From contig SZWC01009454.1 in the NCBI GenBank assembly GCA_023375785.1, forward strand, positions 4,368 through 68,367: 64,000 nt of DNA, given 5' to 3'. This DNA comes from Penium margaritaceum. Its lineage: Eukaryota > Streptophyta > Zygnematophyceae > Desmidiales > Peniaceae. Of this stretch, positions 1 through 10,565 are shown one piece after another. Every line of letters starts with the position of its first letter. Position 1 is the stretch's first letter. Made by a program: the position numbers and the translations under genes. A model generated the notes under the pieces. That model saw only the letters and a program-made list of their open reading frames with translations, did no database searches and was not told the DNA's origin.

Positions 1-1
1 G

Positions 2-799
2 CTGCACGTGGGCGACGTCACATGGACGCGCCCGCGCACGCGCACGCACGCGCGCGCGCGGTCGGAGGGGCAGGACGGGCCGCCGTCGTCCGCCGCCGGC
101 GGAGAGGTGGACGGAGGGGGCGGCGACGACGGAGACGACGAGGCGTGGCCGCTGCTGCACCGGCGGTGGCGGAGCCGAGCGTGCGTCGGGTTGCCTGCGG
201 GTCTGAAGCGCGTGCACATTGTGACTGACGGCGACGCCGTGGTGCCGTTGGCGGATCTGCCGCGACTGCAGGAGTTGAGCGTGGAAGCGGAGGGCGAGGT
301 GGAGTTTGAGGGCGAGCTGAGGGAAGCCGTGGGGCTGGAGAGGCTCTCCGTGTGCGCTGTCGGCGGGCTGAAGGCTGGCAGCAAGGGCCTCCGCCTGGAG
401 GACGGGAGGTGGCTGAGCAGGCTGCAGGAGGTGTGTGTGTCGTTGAGTGTGGTGGAGAGGGAAATGGAAGGGGCCGGGAGGAGGAGGAGGAGGGGGAGGG
501 GGAGGAGGAGGAGGGTGGCGCTTGCCCCAGGGCTGTCGCACGTGCGCCGTGTGGCTGTGAGGTTGGAGACGGGGGATGCGGAGGAGGCGCGGCAGGGAGT
601 CGAAGGGGCCGGGTTGGAGCCGTTGCCTGTCCTGGAATTGAGGGGGCTGGAGGGCACTGCAGAGCTGGAGCTGTTTGGTGTAGACGCTCGTGCTATTGCC
701 CCGCAGCTTGTGTTCCTCTCGCACCTCACCTCCCTCAAGATCGAGCGTGTGGATGATGCGGATGCGGACGAAGTAGAGCCGGAGGAACACGAGGAGGAG

Positions 800-839
<40 letters not shown>

Positions 840-1903
840 CGGACGAGGATGAGGAGGATGAGGATGAGGAGGATGAGGATGAGGACGATGAGGCAGAGGA
901 CGGCTTGAGGGAAGAGGACGGCTTGAGGGAAGAGGATGGCAGAGGGGAAGAGGATGGCAGAGGGGAAGAGGACAACAGGGGGGTAGTCGACACGCCAATG
1001 CGTGACTTCACAGCGCTTGCTGCAGCGTTGTCCGCAGCCAGCAGCGAGCAGGAGACGCTGCACGACAGCCCTCCACAGGCGCGCGGCCTCGCAGTGCGGG
1101 CCTTCCCCAGCCGCACCTTCGGCCGCCTGCGGCACCTCAGCCTGTGCGAGCCGATCACCCGCTGGCACCTCGACAGCGACCTGCCGTCCCTCACGCGCCT
1201 CGACCTGCACGTGCCGCACGCCACGACCGCGCACCTCCACCCGTCATGGGCGACCCACGTGCCGCGGCTCCGCCACCTCTGCCTCTCCCTCTCCCGCTCC
1301 CGTTGGCTCGACCGCAGCTGCTCCTTTGCGCCGGCGGGGCCCGCGTGGCCGCAGGTGGAGAGGCTGGAGGTGAGCGCGCTCAACGTGCGCGGTGTGGCGT
1401 GGGAGTGGTTTGCCGCGTTTGCCAACGTGCGCGTGCTCGTGCTGGAGGCGTGCGAGCTGTCGCTGCTGCCTGAGTATCCCTGTGGGAGTGGCAGGGAGGA
1501 CAGTGAGGCGGATTTCAGGCAAGATATGGTGCCGCAGGACAAGTGTGCGCAGCCCTGGGCTGAACAACAGCCGATGGCTGAACAACAGCCGATGGTTGAA
1601 CAACAGCCCACGGTTCTGTCACCTGCCAAGGAGGTTCCAGTGCAGCAGCAGCAGCAGCAGCAGCAGCAGTTGCTGCTCCTGCTGCCGACCCCGCCGCCGC
1701 CGACAGCAGAGGTGGCATTGCTGCCGCAGCTGAGAGAGCTGTGGTTGGAGCACTGTCTGACGCTGCAGCAGCTGCCACACACTCTCTCTCACATGCCGTC
1801 TCTTTGGCGCATTGTCGTCGCTCGGTCAAAGCGCAGCGTGGCGGTGCCTGACGTACTGCGTGACATGGTGGTGGTGTGGGAGGAAGAGGACGAACAAGAG
1901 TAG
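2..1903 (+). CDS. Leucine-rich-repeat protein, 5' partial, with acidic and poly-Gln tracts
   Basis: The frame is open from the window edge to the TAG at 1901-1903, so the true start lies upstream; the GTG at 8 is only the first possible non-ATG start. Counting residues from base 8, LRR-like strands recur: LPRLQELSVEA near 83, LRHLSLCEP near 374, LPSLTRLDLHV near 391, VPRLRHLCLSLS near 417, WPQVERLEV near 447, FANVRVLVLEACELS near 471, LPQLRELWLEHC near 571 and MPSLWRIVVA near 595. The last repeats, with the LxELWLexCxxLxxLP pattern, resemble the C-terminal LRRs of plant NB-LRR immune receptors, but no NB-ARC domain lies in the window. A Glu/Asp-rich low-complexity insert (about 258-325) with a DGLREE/DGRGEE repeat, a threefold MAEQQP-like repeat and a CAG-coded Gln run (about 545-554) split the LRR array. 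LRRs usually bind proteins or ligands; the partner is unknown. It is the only confident host gene here. Confidence 0.7.
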
Positions 1904-2257
1904 CTGCTTATGCATGCCACAATGGCCTTGCTTGACGCGCTGATGAAGATGCTACCTCGCCTTGTGTGCTACCTTGCCTCGTGTGCTATCTCGCCTTGTG
2001 AATCTTTTGAATAGGACGCGGGGAGGTGGAGGGTGAGAGGTGGGATGTGGAAGGCAGAGGAGGATAAGGAATGAAGGGTGCCTCAAACAGTTTGCATCCT
2101 CCTCCACGAGTGGGTAGTCATCGGCCTGATTTTGTACAGTGCTAAGTGCTTTCGGTGTATGGAGCTTGCAACCACCGCTATGACAACGCTTGGGTTCTGC
2201 ATGCTGTGGTGCGAGCATGTGTTGGAGAAGGGTGGTTTTCCTTTGCCATGTAGGGAT
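1904..2257. other. 3' flank of the LRR gene
   Basis: This is non-coding DNA between the LRR stop codon and the first base of the E1 LTR. It probably holds the 3' UTR. I see no clear polyadenylation signal. The last seven bases (2251-2257, tagggat) are the left copy of the E1 target-site duplication, so E1 inserted about 355 bp downstream of the gene. Confidence 0.5.
2251..2257. repeat. Left target-site duplication of E1
   Basis: tagggat abuts the TGTTAG start of the 5' LTR and is repeated right after the 3' LTR. Copia elements usually make 5-bp duplications, so gggat may be the true repeat and the two extra bases chance. Confidence 0.75.
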
Positions 2258-3081
2258 TGTTAGTCATGGTCGTGACACACGCAAGTGCACTATTGTCTCC
2301 TTGCACACACACACCTCATCATTGCAGGTGATTAATATTGACTAAGGCTCTTCAGTGCAACACTGTGACGCAGCATGGGGCGCACGGTGAAAGTGGCCCC
2401 ATCAAGTTGCAGAGTGATGGCCACAGCACCAACATTGTCCTCGTGACGAGCCTTAGTTTAGTGATAATGGCACACGCCGTAATGGGTGATACATTTGTTG
2501 ACATGCATGGATGTGGTATGACTGGTTGCCTACACACTTGCATGCTTTTAGCGTAGTGTACCGGGTTGCTGATCCCTCGGGACCACACTCTCGGTTTGTA
2601 CCAGCGTGTGAGAAACCGCCTGGAGCTCGCTCGCTCCAGGGCTAGGTTCGATCCCTGGGTGGCGGCCGGGCCCCACGTCGAGTGATTCGCGTGGGTGGCC
2701 CGGTCAATTGGCTATCTTCACTTCGCTCACTTGTTACTAGATTACTTCTAGTCCTTTGAGCTTGCCCCCGATCCATGGCTTCACCTGTCGCCCGCTACGC
2801 TCTTGCTGCTCACCTGCTTGTTTGCTAGCTTAACATTCAAGGTTGCCTACTGGTATCAGAGTAGGATGGCTACCNAGGTTCGATCCCTGGGTGGCGGCCG
2901 GGCCCCACGTCGAGTGATTCGCGTGGGTGGCCCGGTCAATTGGCTATCTTCACTTCGCTCACTTGTTACTAGATTACTTCTAGTCCTTTGAGCTTGCCCC
3001 CGATCCATGGCTTCACCTGTCGCCCGCTACGCTCTTGCTGCTCACCTGCTTGTTTGCTAGCTTAACATTCAAGGTTGCCTA
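2258..3081 (+). repeat. 5' LTR of E1 (family A), inflated by a duplicated block
   Basis: It starts TGTTAG and ends GCCTA just before the PBS. The real LTR is about 592 bp, as in the 3' copy. Here bases 2644-2874 recur as 2876-3106 around a single N at 2875, so the LTR end and PBS appear twice (first PBS at 2851-2861). Near the middle lies a tRNA-like module: an 8-bp hairpin at 2619-2640 followed by a T-arm-like hairpin at 2642-2658 with a Pol III B-box-like core. Confidence 0.85.
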
Positions 3082-3106
3082 CTGGTATCAGAGTAGGATG
3101 GCTACC
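2644..3106. repeat. 231-bp direct duplication around a single N (likely assembly artefact)
   Basis: Copy 1 is 2644-2874 and copy 2 is 2876-3106, with one N at 2875. By eye the copies are identical. The block spans the 3' part of the LTR, the PBS and the first bases of the leader. A perfect duplication joined by a placeholder N inside an element whose two LTRs differ by about 5% is best explained by two overlapping contig ends laid end to end. Confidence 0.8.
3083..3093 (+). promoter_or_regulatory. Primer binding site of E1 (initiator-Met tRNA type)
   Basis: tggtatcagag lies one base after the LTR end. It matches the complement of the initiator-Met tRNA 3' end used by many plant copia elements to prime minus-strand DNA synthesis. 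A second copy at 2851-2861 belongs to the duplicated block. Confidence 0.85.
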
Positions 3107-4964
3107 CCTCCCTATCGCGACAGTCCTGAGACCTCGTGAAACCTCTTCGGGTCGCACCTACGGGGCAAGTGATCCCGCACAAGCAACGATTCCATTGCGG
3201 CAGCTTGAGGCCGCAACAGCAGCAGCTGTTGTGAGCAGCCGCTGCTGCTGCACCCGTGACTCACTGTGTGCACACTCCCGGTTTCCTGAGACATTGTGAG
3301 CCCTCTTCGGGTCACACCTCAGCGGCGGGTGATCCCGTCCAAGCCACAACCTCATTGCGGCAACTTGAGACCGCAGCAGCAGTAGCCGTTCTGTGCAGCC
3401 GTTGTCACTGCACCCATGACTCACGGCGTGTTCACTCCCGGCTTCTGAGACCTCGTGAGTCCTCTTCAGGTCACACATTAGTGGCGGGTAATCCCGCGCA
3501 AGCCACAACTCCACTGTGGCCGCTTGAGGGTGACTTCACGGCGTGCTCACTTCCGGCTTCGACTGACGCGTGCACAACGGCACCATCACTTCTCCGCCGT
3601 CGATCGACCCCCTTTTCTTTTCACTGTGGTTCTGCTCTCCGCATGCACGACGGATGCTTGAGCATCACTCGTCACACCCGCGCTCTCTATGGTAGCTCTG
3701 CCTAGTGCACGCAGCTGCCCCGTGTCACATAAGCACCCCACTTGCATCCGTGCCTCCGCCCACAGTCCCTGCTGCAACAGCGCACACTCCTGAGCAACTC
3801 AGGTTGCCCCCAGGCAGCCCTGCATCCGGCGAGTTGGCGTCTCCACCCGTGACCGAGCCTATTCCTACGTCGCCCACAGCAGCGTGGGACCGTTTCCGCA
3901 TTGATAGGGAGCTCGCGTACTACGAGGAGCGTGCGGAGAGGGAAGTGTGGTCGCGGATTCGTCGCAGCAGTCTGGGGTATCACCCCGGTGAAGACTAGGA
4001 CCCTGCTGACTACTACGAGTGGGCAGCCGCACGGGACTACGCAGCCCGTTGCCAGTCTGCCGACGACGACTCTCCGACGCCGCAGAACGAACCAGCTACG
4101 GCACCACAGCGTGACCACCGACCTCACCACTCTTCGGTACGCCCGTCCATTGTCCATAGGACGCGCCAGCAACGCCGCCGTGCTGCTCCCCGTGGCACAA
4201 CCTCACCCTCTGCAGCAGCAGCGTCAGGTGCCCCTGCTTCGTGTCGTGCCGCATGTCCGGCCTTATCAGCTGCAGAGTCCTCGTCCTCTTCGCCCCCTGA
4301 TATTCTTGCAGCCCTGCGGGCTGCACTTGTATCCAGTGCTGCTGTGGCATCCACTTTTGCAGCCACTGTACGCGCCGCACGTGCACCAGCCACCACTGCC
4401 GTAGGGAGAGCCTTTAACACTTACACTGCAGCTGCTATTGATCAGGGACCTTTGGCAGCTGTTGCTGTCAACGTAGCTACTCAGGTTGCCACAGCAGCAG
4501 ACGCAGTGGCATCAGCAACAGCTGCAGCAGCTACACCTCTCTCCAGTGCAGTTGAATCCATCCACATCTCCACAACATAGGCTTCATCTCTGTCCTCCTC
4601 TTCATCTTCAGTGACTCGTCACATACAGTTTTCTATCTCGACTACTGGAGCCATCTCCACCCAGTCCGTTGCAGCACTGACAGATGTAGCGTGCCTCGTT
4701 GTCTCTGCATCAGCCACTGTTGTAGTCGTCGCCTCCTCAGATGCTGTGGCTCTACCACCTTTATTCTCCCTACGCCATCGTGCCTGGTGAGCTTGGGCTC
4801 CCTTGGTCTCTCTCTCGCCTTACCTTTTCTGTATTGGTGTGTTCGTGCCTCCAGGTTGTTGTCTTGTAGCGAACCCGCGACGCCCTTACCACACACTTCC
4901 CACGCCCACTGGGGCAAAGGAAACTCTGCCGAAATTCTCTCGGCAGAGTCACATCACTGGCAAC
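3094..4964 (+). other. Long 5' leader of E1, with tandem repeats and a GCA-rich tract
   Basis: This is about 1.9 kb between the PBS and the first plausible gag ATG at 4965. It begins with three imperfect 160-bp repeats, then carries scattered short ORFs without family signatures. At about 4420-4560 it has an Ala-coding GCA/GCT-rich tract. The same kind of tract follows the PBS in E7 and appears at three orphan sites in this window, so it seems typical of these copia families. Confidence 0.6.
3128..3557 (+). repeat. Tandem repeat, period about 160 bp, about 2.7 copies
   Basis: Units start at 3128, 3288 and 3447 with the shared opening gagacctcgtga or a close variant. They contain the recurring blocks cctcttcgggtca, gggtgatcccg and ccgcagcagcag. 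The copies are diverged and the third is partial. The array lies wholly in the E1 leader. Confidence 0.8.
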
Positions 4965-6840
4965 ATGCCAGTTGACGATGACCAATACACCGCCCTGCAA
5001 GCTGAGCTTCAACGTGAGCGCAATGCGCTACAGGCAACTCTCACTGCTCAGCGCGTTGCTGAGGAGAAGTTACGGGCTGAGCAGGCGGACCAAGAGACCC
5101 TTGCCGATCACATTGTTGACCTGGTTCTTAATCGTCTCCAACCCACACTGCGCGGCACTTAGTCGGCCAGCATTGCTGCAGCGTTCTCCACCTCCCCCGC
5201 TTCCGCATCTACCACCACTGGTACCTCCTCCTCTGATCCTCTTGCAGTTGCCGCAGCCGCCGGCGCAACTGCAGCCAAGGCACTTGCGTCGTCTGTACAG
5301 CGCAAGCCTGACTTTGACTCTATACCAACCCACATCACCTCCAGTCTCGCCTTCCATTCTTGGGAGGTTCGTTTCAGTGCCTGGGCACAAGGAGAGCAGT
5401 TCTGAGAATACTACCATGAACCCAACCCCTCAGCTACCCCACCTTTTCTGCCAATCGAGTCTGAGCCGGCACGAGCTATTTGTGCTCTCATTCGAGCTTG
5501 ACCTGACAATCTCACTGATGAGATCGGGTATTACAATGCAGACACTGCACGCCGTACCCGTGCTGACCCAGTTGGGGCTTATGCCTTGATCAAACGGCGC
5601 ACGACAGTCACTGGAGATGCAGCACAGAGCGTCCTCACCATCCAGTTCAACACGCTCTCCATGCGTACTGATGAGAGTGCTGACGCCTATTGGGCGCGCA
5701 GTCCGCGACTGCTGCGCGGCCTCGGTAAGGCCGCCCCTGGTCAGCTCCATGTAGTTCTGTCCATCGTCAACGGCCTCATCCTTGAACTCGGCGACATCTT
5801 CCGCGAGGTAAAGGCCACCAAGCTTGAGCGCTTGGCTGCCGTCCCTGTCCCCGCTGATGCACCCCCTGGCATTGGGGCCTTGTGGGAGTTCACCTCCCAA
5901 TGCCTCACTGACTGGTGGAGCTCACTATAGAACAAACGCATTCATCGTGCCTCCATCGCAGCAGCAGCCACCGCACTCCCTTCTTCCTCCACCTCCACTA
6001 CCTCAAACTCATCCTCCACCACCACCTCCACCACTACTGCCACCTCTCTTCCTGCACAAGGGGGTGGTCGAGGTGGGGGGAGGTGGTAAAGGTAAAGGCC
6101 GCGGGGGTGGCTCTGGGGGTGGGGGACAGAGCAGGGGTGGCAAAGTTCGCAGCTCTGATGGCGTTGCATCCCCTGCTCCCTCCACTAGCACTGTCACGTG
6201 CTGGAACTGCGGTGCCACCGGTCATGCGGCGCCCAAGTGCCCTGCCCCACCTGACGATGCACGACTTGCCTCAGCTATGCGTGCTCACTGGGCACGCTCC
6301 TCGGGATCGGGTAGTGGATCTGCACGCTCCTCCACCTCCACAGGGTCAAATGTTGGCCCTGCACGCTCCTCCCCTTCCCCCTCACCCACAGCTACTGCCT
6401 ACAGCGCTGCTCTCTCCTCACCACCTCCGCCCACACCCTGGGGTTGGCCCCCAGGGCTTGGTGGCTTTGTCTACTTCGGGCCCCCCTGCGGCTTCTACTC
6501 ACCTCCACCGTGGGCTTCCTTCGCTCCCAGTCTCCAGCGCCCCTCACCTGGCGCACTCATCCCCGTGCCATCTGACGACGACCGCCAGTTGGACTCCGCA
6601 CTCTTTCACGCAGTCCACCAACGACACCTCCATGATCAGGGAGGTGAGAGTGTGCGTTCGGTTGAGGGTGGACATGGGTGTGCCGTTGATTCGTCGTTTT
6701 GTGGGCCTCCCCCCGGTCATGTTCAGGGTTGTCCCCGATCTGATGTCCCATGGATTGAGCAGTGGCAGTCGTACAGTCTTCCTCGTTGTCTTGCCGCCTG
6801 TGGTTAGCGCCTCACTCCTCGCTCCGCTGTTGCCGTCGTG
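4965..6840 (+). pseudogene. E1 gag remnant (capsid region and CCHC zinc knuckle)
   Basis: ATG 4965 opens a charged, heptad-like stretch (QAELQRERNALQ...) typical of a gag N-terminal coiled coil. A capsid-like region follows at about 5430-5930, and a Gly/Pro/Ser-rich region holds the zinc knuckle CWNCGATGHAAPKC at 6199-6240 (C-x2-C-x4-H-x4-C). Gag would form the virus-like particle, and the knuckle would bind element RNA. The reading is broken in several places. The family is clear from the knuckle and from the protease that follows. Confidence 0.75.
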
Positions 6841-6859
6841 AGCCGTGACTCTGCATCTG

Positions 6860-8110
6860 TCCGCTTGACGGGTGGCTTCTAGATCCTTGATTCAGGAGCC
6901 ACCCCACCACATGACCTCTTGTCGCTCCTCGTTCGCGTTGCTGGGTCCTGTTGGCTCTGTTTGCTTTGTTTGCACTGGCTCTGGCCATTTTCTCCCTATC
7001 CAGGGGGTCGGGGTTGTCCGCTTTGTTGGTCCTGGGGGGGAACTCTTCCTTCCTGACGTTCTTTACGTGCCCGCTCTTGAACTGAGTCTGCTGTCTGTTA
7101 CGACTCTTGACGACCAGGGCATGGACTTCTCCTCCAGCCGTGGCATTGCCTCTGTGTTGCACCGCACCACTGGTCGTGTTATGCTGCGTGGCACTCGCTA
7201 TGACTGCCTGTTTTGTGTGCTCTCATTTGCACCCCATCCTTCCTCTACCGCCCTTGTTCATGTGACCCGCTCTCTCACTCCTGCCCATGCACAGTTGCTC
7301 CATCGCCGCCTCTGCCACATCCACACTGCTGCGATTGACAGTCTGCTCCAGGATACGCCCGCTCATGGCCTTGATGCCGACACGTTCTCTGCCCCTTGCC
7401 CTGCGGACTGTCTTGACTGTGCCCAAGGCACAATGCATCGCTCCCCATTTTCCACGTCTGAGTCCCGGACTTCTCACCCACTTGATCTCCTTCATGCCGA
7501 CGTCATGGGACCCCTTCCCCATGACGCTCTTGGAGGTGTCGGTCGTTATGTCCTCTGTCTCACAGACGACTTTTATCACATGCGCTCGGTCTTTGCCCTT
7601 CGACAAAAGAGTGACGTCTGTCCCACTCTGGGGTCCTGGCTGCCGCAGGCTGAACTGGCCTGTGGGCACAGGCTCAAAGTCTTTCGCTGTGATCGCGATG
7701 GCGAATTCATGGGTCCCAGTGCTCACTTCCTGACATCTCGTGGGGTGTGTATGGAACCTTTGGCTCCCTACACACCCCAACAAAATGGTGTCTCTGAACG
7801 CTGGAATCGCACCCTTGCTGACGGTGTTCGTACTCTCCTCAGTCAATTATCCCTATCCCCTGTCGTCTCCTTCGAGGCCATGTGCTACATGACCTGGGTG
7901 TGGAACCGCGTCCCTCATAGTCCTCTCCCTCGCCATGTCACCCCCTTGGAGCGTTGGTACGGCCGTCCTGCTGACCTTCGTCTGGCCCGTGTCTGGGGCT
8001 GTGTGGCTACCGTCTGGTTGCCCGACGACTTCCGCGATGGCAAACTCAGCCCTCGCGGTCGCCTCTACACCTTTCTTGGTGTCTCTACCATGTCCAAGGC
8101 GTGGTGATTC
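6860..8110 (+). pseudogene. E1 pol remnant: protease and integrase
   Basis: The retropepsin signature DSGA is at 6889-6900, followed by the conserved protease C-terminal pattern LPDVLYVPALELSLLSV. A GAG-pre-integrase HHCC region includes LLHRRLCHIH at about 7297. The integrase core shows HADVMGP (about 7494), a second Asp in FRCDRDGEF (about 7683) and the Glu in NGVSERWN (about 7787), the DDE triad of the family. The C-terminal part reaches the FLGVS motif near 8077. Protease would cut the polyprotein and integrase would insert the cDNA. Protease and integrase lying upstream of RT assign this to copia. Confidence 0.85.
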
Positions 8111-8144
8111 TGGGACCCTGACCGCTCTCGTGTCATAGAGTCGC

Positions 8145-9780
8145 GTGACGCTCTCTTCTTCGAGGATATCTTTCCCCGTGACCTGTCTCATGTCCCTCCT
8201 CCTTCTCTCTCTTCGCTTCGTCGGCTTGGGGGGGGATGGGTCTGTTCCAGCCTCCAATCTCCGAGCGTCCTCCTCCCCCTCTCACATGGCGTCTCCCACT
8301 GCCACCCCCACGGACAGTGACAAGGACTCTCTTTCCTCAGCCTCGAGAGCATCAGGACCCTCTTTGGAGTCCGTGTCGTCATTGCCCTCAGCTGGCAGTC
8401 TCGCGTCCTCACTGACCACTGACAGTCTAGAGTTCTCACCCTCAGTTTCCACTCCCGCACATTCCACTGCCCACTCTACTCCTAACTCTCCTAACTCTGC
8501 GTCTCCACCGGCGCCTGACAGTGCTGTAGGTAACGCTCCTCAGGCCTCGATTTCCGGTCCAGAGCCCTACACTCGTGGGGGGAGACTGCGTGCTCTTCCT
8601 TCCTCTTTGTCCTCTCAGCCCTCCCGTGAGCGCCCCAACTCTTCCAGGTCGCATGCTGAGTCCGTTCCCATGGGTTCGGCCATTGCCTCTCAACCCACGC
8701 AGCGGGTCACCCGCTCCAGATTCTCATCCTCCGCAGCTGGTCCCTTAGTGCGACCCACAGGCCTTGATGCACTAGGCCTGTCTGTGGGTGTCGTACACCC
8801 CAACTCTGCAGTTGGCTGCGCACTTGTAGCCCATGAGTTCCATAGTGCTCTTGAGTCCTCCGTCGCCGGGTATGTCGCCGCATGCTTCGCGGCCACTGGC
8901 CTTCCCTCTCTTCTCCCTGAGCCCACCATTGTCCGGCAGGCTCGTGAGGCAGCAGACGCTGATCTCTGGGAGAAGGCCATGTAGGAGGAGCTCACAGTCC
9001 TCAAGAAACATGGAGTCTTTGAGCTTGTGGATCTACCTGCAGGCCGCAAGGCAGTCTCTGCCCGATGGGTCCTTCGGCGTAAGCTGAAGCCCAATGGAAC
9101 CGTCGACCGGTAGAAAGCTCGCCTCACGGCTAAGGGGTTCTCCCAGATCCCTGGAGTCAACTTTGATGAGACCTTCGCACCAGTCGGAAGGTACACCACT
9201 GCTCGAGCACTCTTGAGTCTTGTCGCCCAGCACGACTGGGAACTAGAGAAGATGCATATCAATAACACCGTCCTGCATGGGAAGCTCGATGAAGAAATCT
9301 ACATGATACAGCCCCCGGGCCTCACCGATGGCACGAACAAGGTCTGGCGACTGCGGAAAGCTCTCTATGGGCTGAAGCAGTCGCCGCGTTGTTGGAACAT
9401 GGAGATCTCCTCGACTCTTGAGCGAGGAGGTTACCGTCGTAGCACGGTTGATCTAACGCTCTTCTTGAGCACCCCCTCAGAGCCGTTCGTGGCCATACTG
9501 GTCTACGTTGACGACCTGCTCATTGCCTCACCTAGCCCCGCAGCTGTCCAGTCAGTGAAGAATCTGCTGTAGTCTGCATACAAGATGAAAGATCTCGGTC
9601 CTGCACGAGTGTTTCTGGGAATGGAGCTTGAGCGTGATCATCAGCGTCGCACCCTACGCGTACACTAGGCTGCATACATTCGCAGACTGGGGGAGCGCTT
9701 TGCCTCCCTGCTTGCAGACATCCCCACCGCATCCACACCGATGACTCCAGCAGGTCAACACCTGCTGAAGTTACCGGACT
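8145..9780 (+). pseudogene. E1 pol remnant: Ser/Pro-rich linker and reverse transcriptase
   Basis: A Ser/Thr/Pro-rich linker (about 8145-8780) leads into a copia RT (RVT_2 family) from about 8930. Landmarks are FDETFAPVGRYTTAR (about 9160), VWRLRKALYGLKQSPR (about 9342) and the catalytic YVDDLLIASP (about 9503). RT copies the RNA into cDNA in the particle. Several interruptions make it a fossil. The closest relatives in the window are E2 (RT at 13698-14672) and, more distantly, E4. Confidence 0.85.
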
Positions 9781-10004
9781 CAGCGCAGCTGGGGGAGCCT
9801 GTTGACGTCACCGACTACCTCAGTGTGGTCGGCTCCCTCATGTACCTCGCCACCACCACTTGAGCGGACGTAGCCTTCGCTGTCAACTTCCATGTCCAGT
9901 TCTCCCAGCAGCCTCAACAGAAACACCTCGAGGCTGCCCTGCGTGTGATCCGCTACGTGTTGTCCACCGCACGTGTGGGAGTCTGCTACCGTGCCCAGCC
10001 CTCA

Positions 10005-10490
10005 GTGGTCGTTGACGGCTACACAGACAGTGACTGGGCACATGACACGGATGCTCGTAGCCGCACTGGTTACATCTTTCTTGTCGGTGGGACTACTGTC
10101 TCTTGGAAGAGTGGAAAACAGGGTTGTGTTGCTCGAAGCTCCAGTGAGGCCAAGTACGTGGCTCTGGGCGCAGGTACGTGTGAGAGTGTGTGGCTGTCCC
10201 GCGTGTTGCTGCAGTTACGTGTTTCCATTTGTTGCATTACACTGCGCTGTGACAACCAGAGTGCAAAGGCAATCGCTAAGCACGATGGTATGCATCACTC
10301 TTGAACTAAGCACATCAACATTGAGCATCATTTTCTACGCGAGCGCATTGCTGCTCGAGAAGTTCAGGTTGTCTAGGTCGACACTCGTCAGCAGCGTGCA
10401 GAATTTCTCACTAAAGTGCTCAGCAGTGGAATGTTCAAAGCGGCCGTGCATGCTGTTGGCCTGTTACGTTCTCGTGATACCCCAGGTTGA
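10005..10490 (+). pseudogene. E1 pol remnant: RNase H
   Basis: The copia RNase H start DGYTDSDWAHD is at about 10015, followed by SRTGYIFLVGG, the SSSEAKYVAL motif and the CDNQSAKAIA region near 10248. The C-terminal KHINIEHHFLRERI pattern follows at about 10310. RNase H would remove the RNA strand during cDNA synthesis. The last 75 bp before the 3' LTR are non-coding and end in the polypurine tract. Confidence 0.8.
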
Positions 10491-10555
10491 CGTGATTCCT
10501 GTGATGTTCTCTTCGCTCTGTGTTCTATGTGTGTGTGGCCTGTTCGTCTGTTGGT

Positions 10556-10565
10556 GATGGGGGAG
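10556..10565 (+). promoter_or_regulatory. Polypurine tract of E1
   Basis: gatgggggag immediately precedes the TGTTAG start of the 3' LTR, the usual place and composition of the plus-strand primer in LTR elements. Confidence 0.8.

Noticed and set aside
735-998. Minus-strand Pro/His-rich ORF
   Set aside because: It is the shadow of the GAG/GAT-coded acidic tract of the LRR gene on the other strand.
2619-2690. A functional tRNA gene in the LTR
   Set aside because: Only a variable-arm-like and T-arm-like pair is present; the anticodon arm and acceptor stem are missing.
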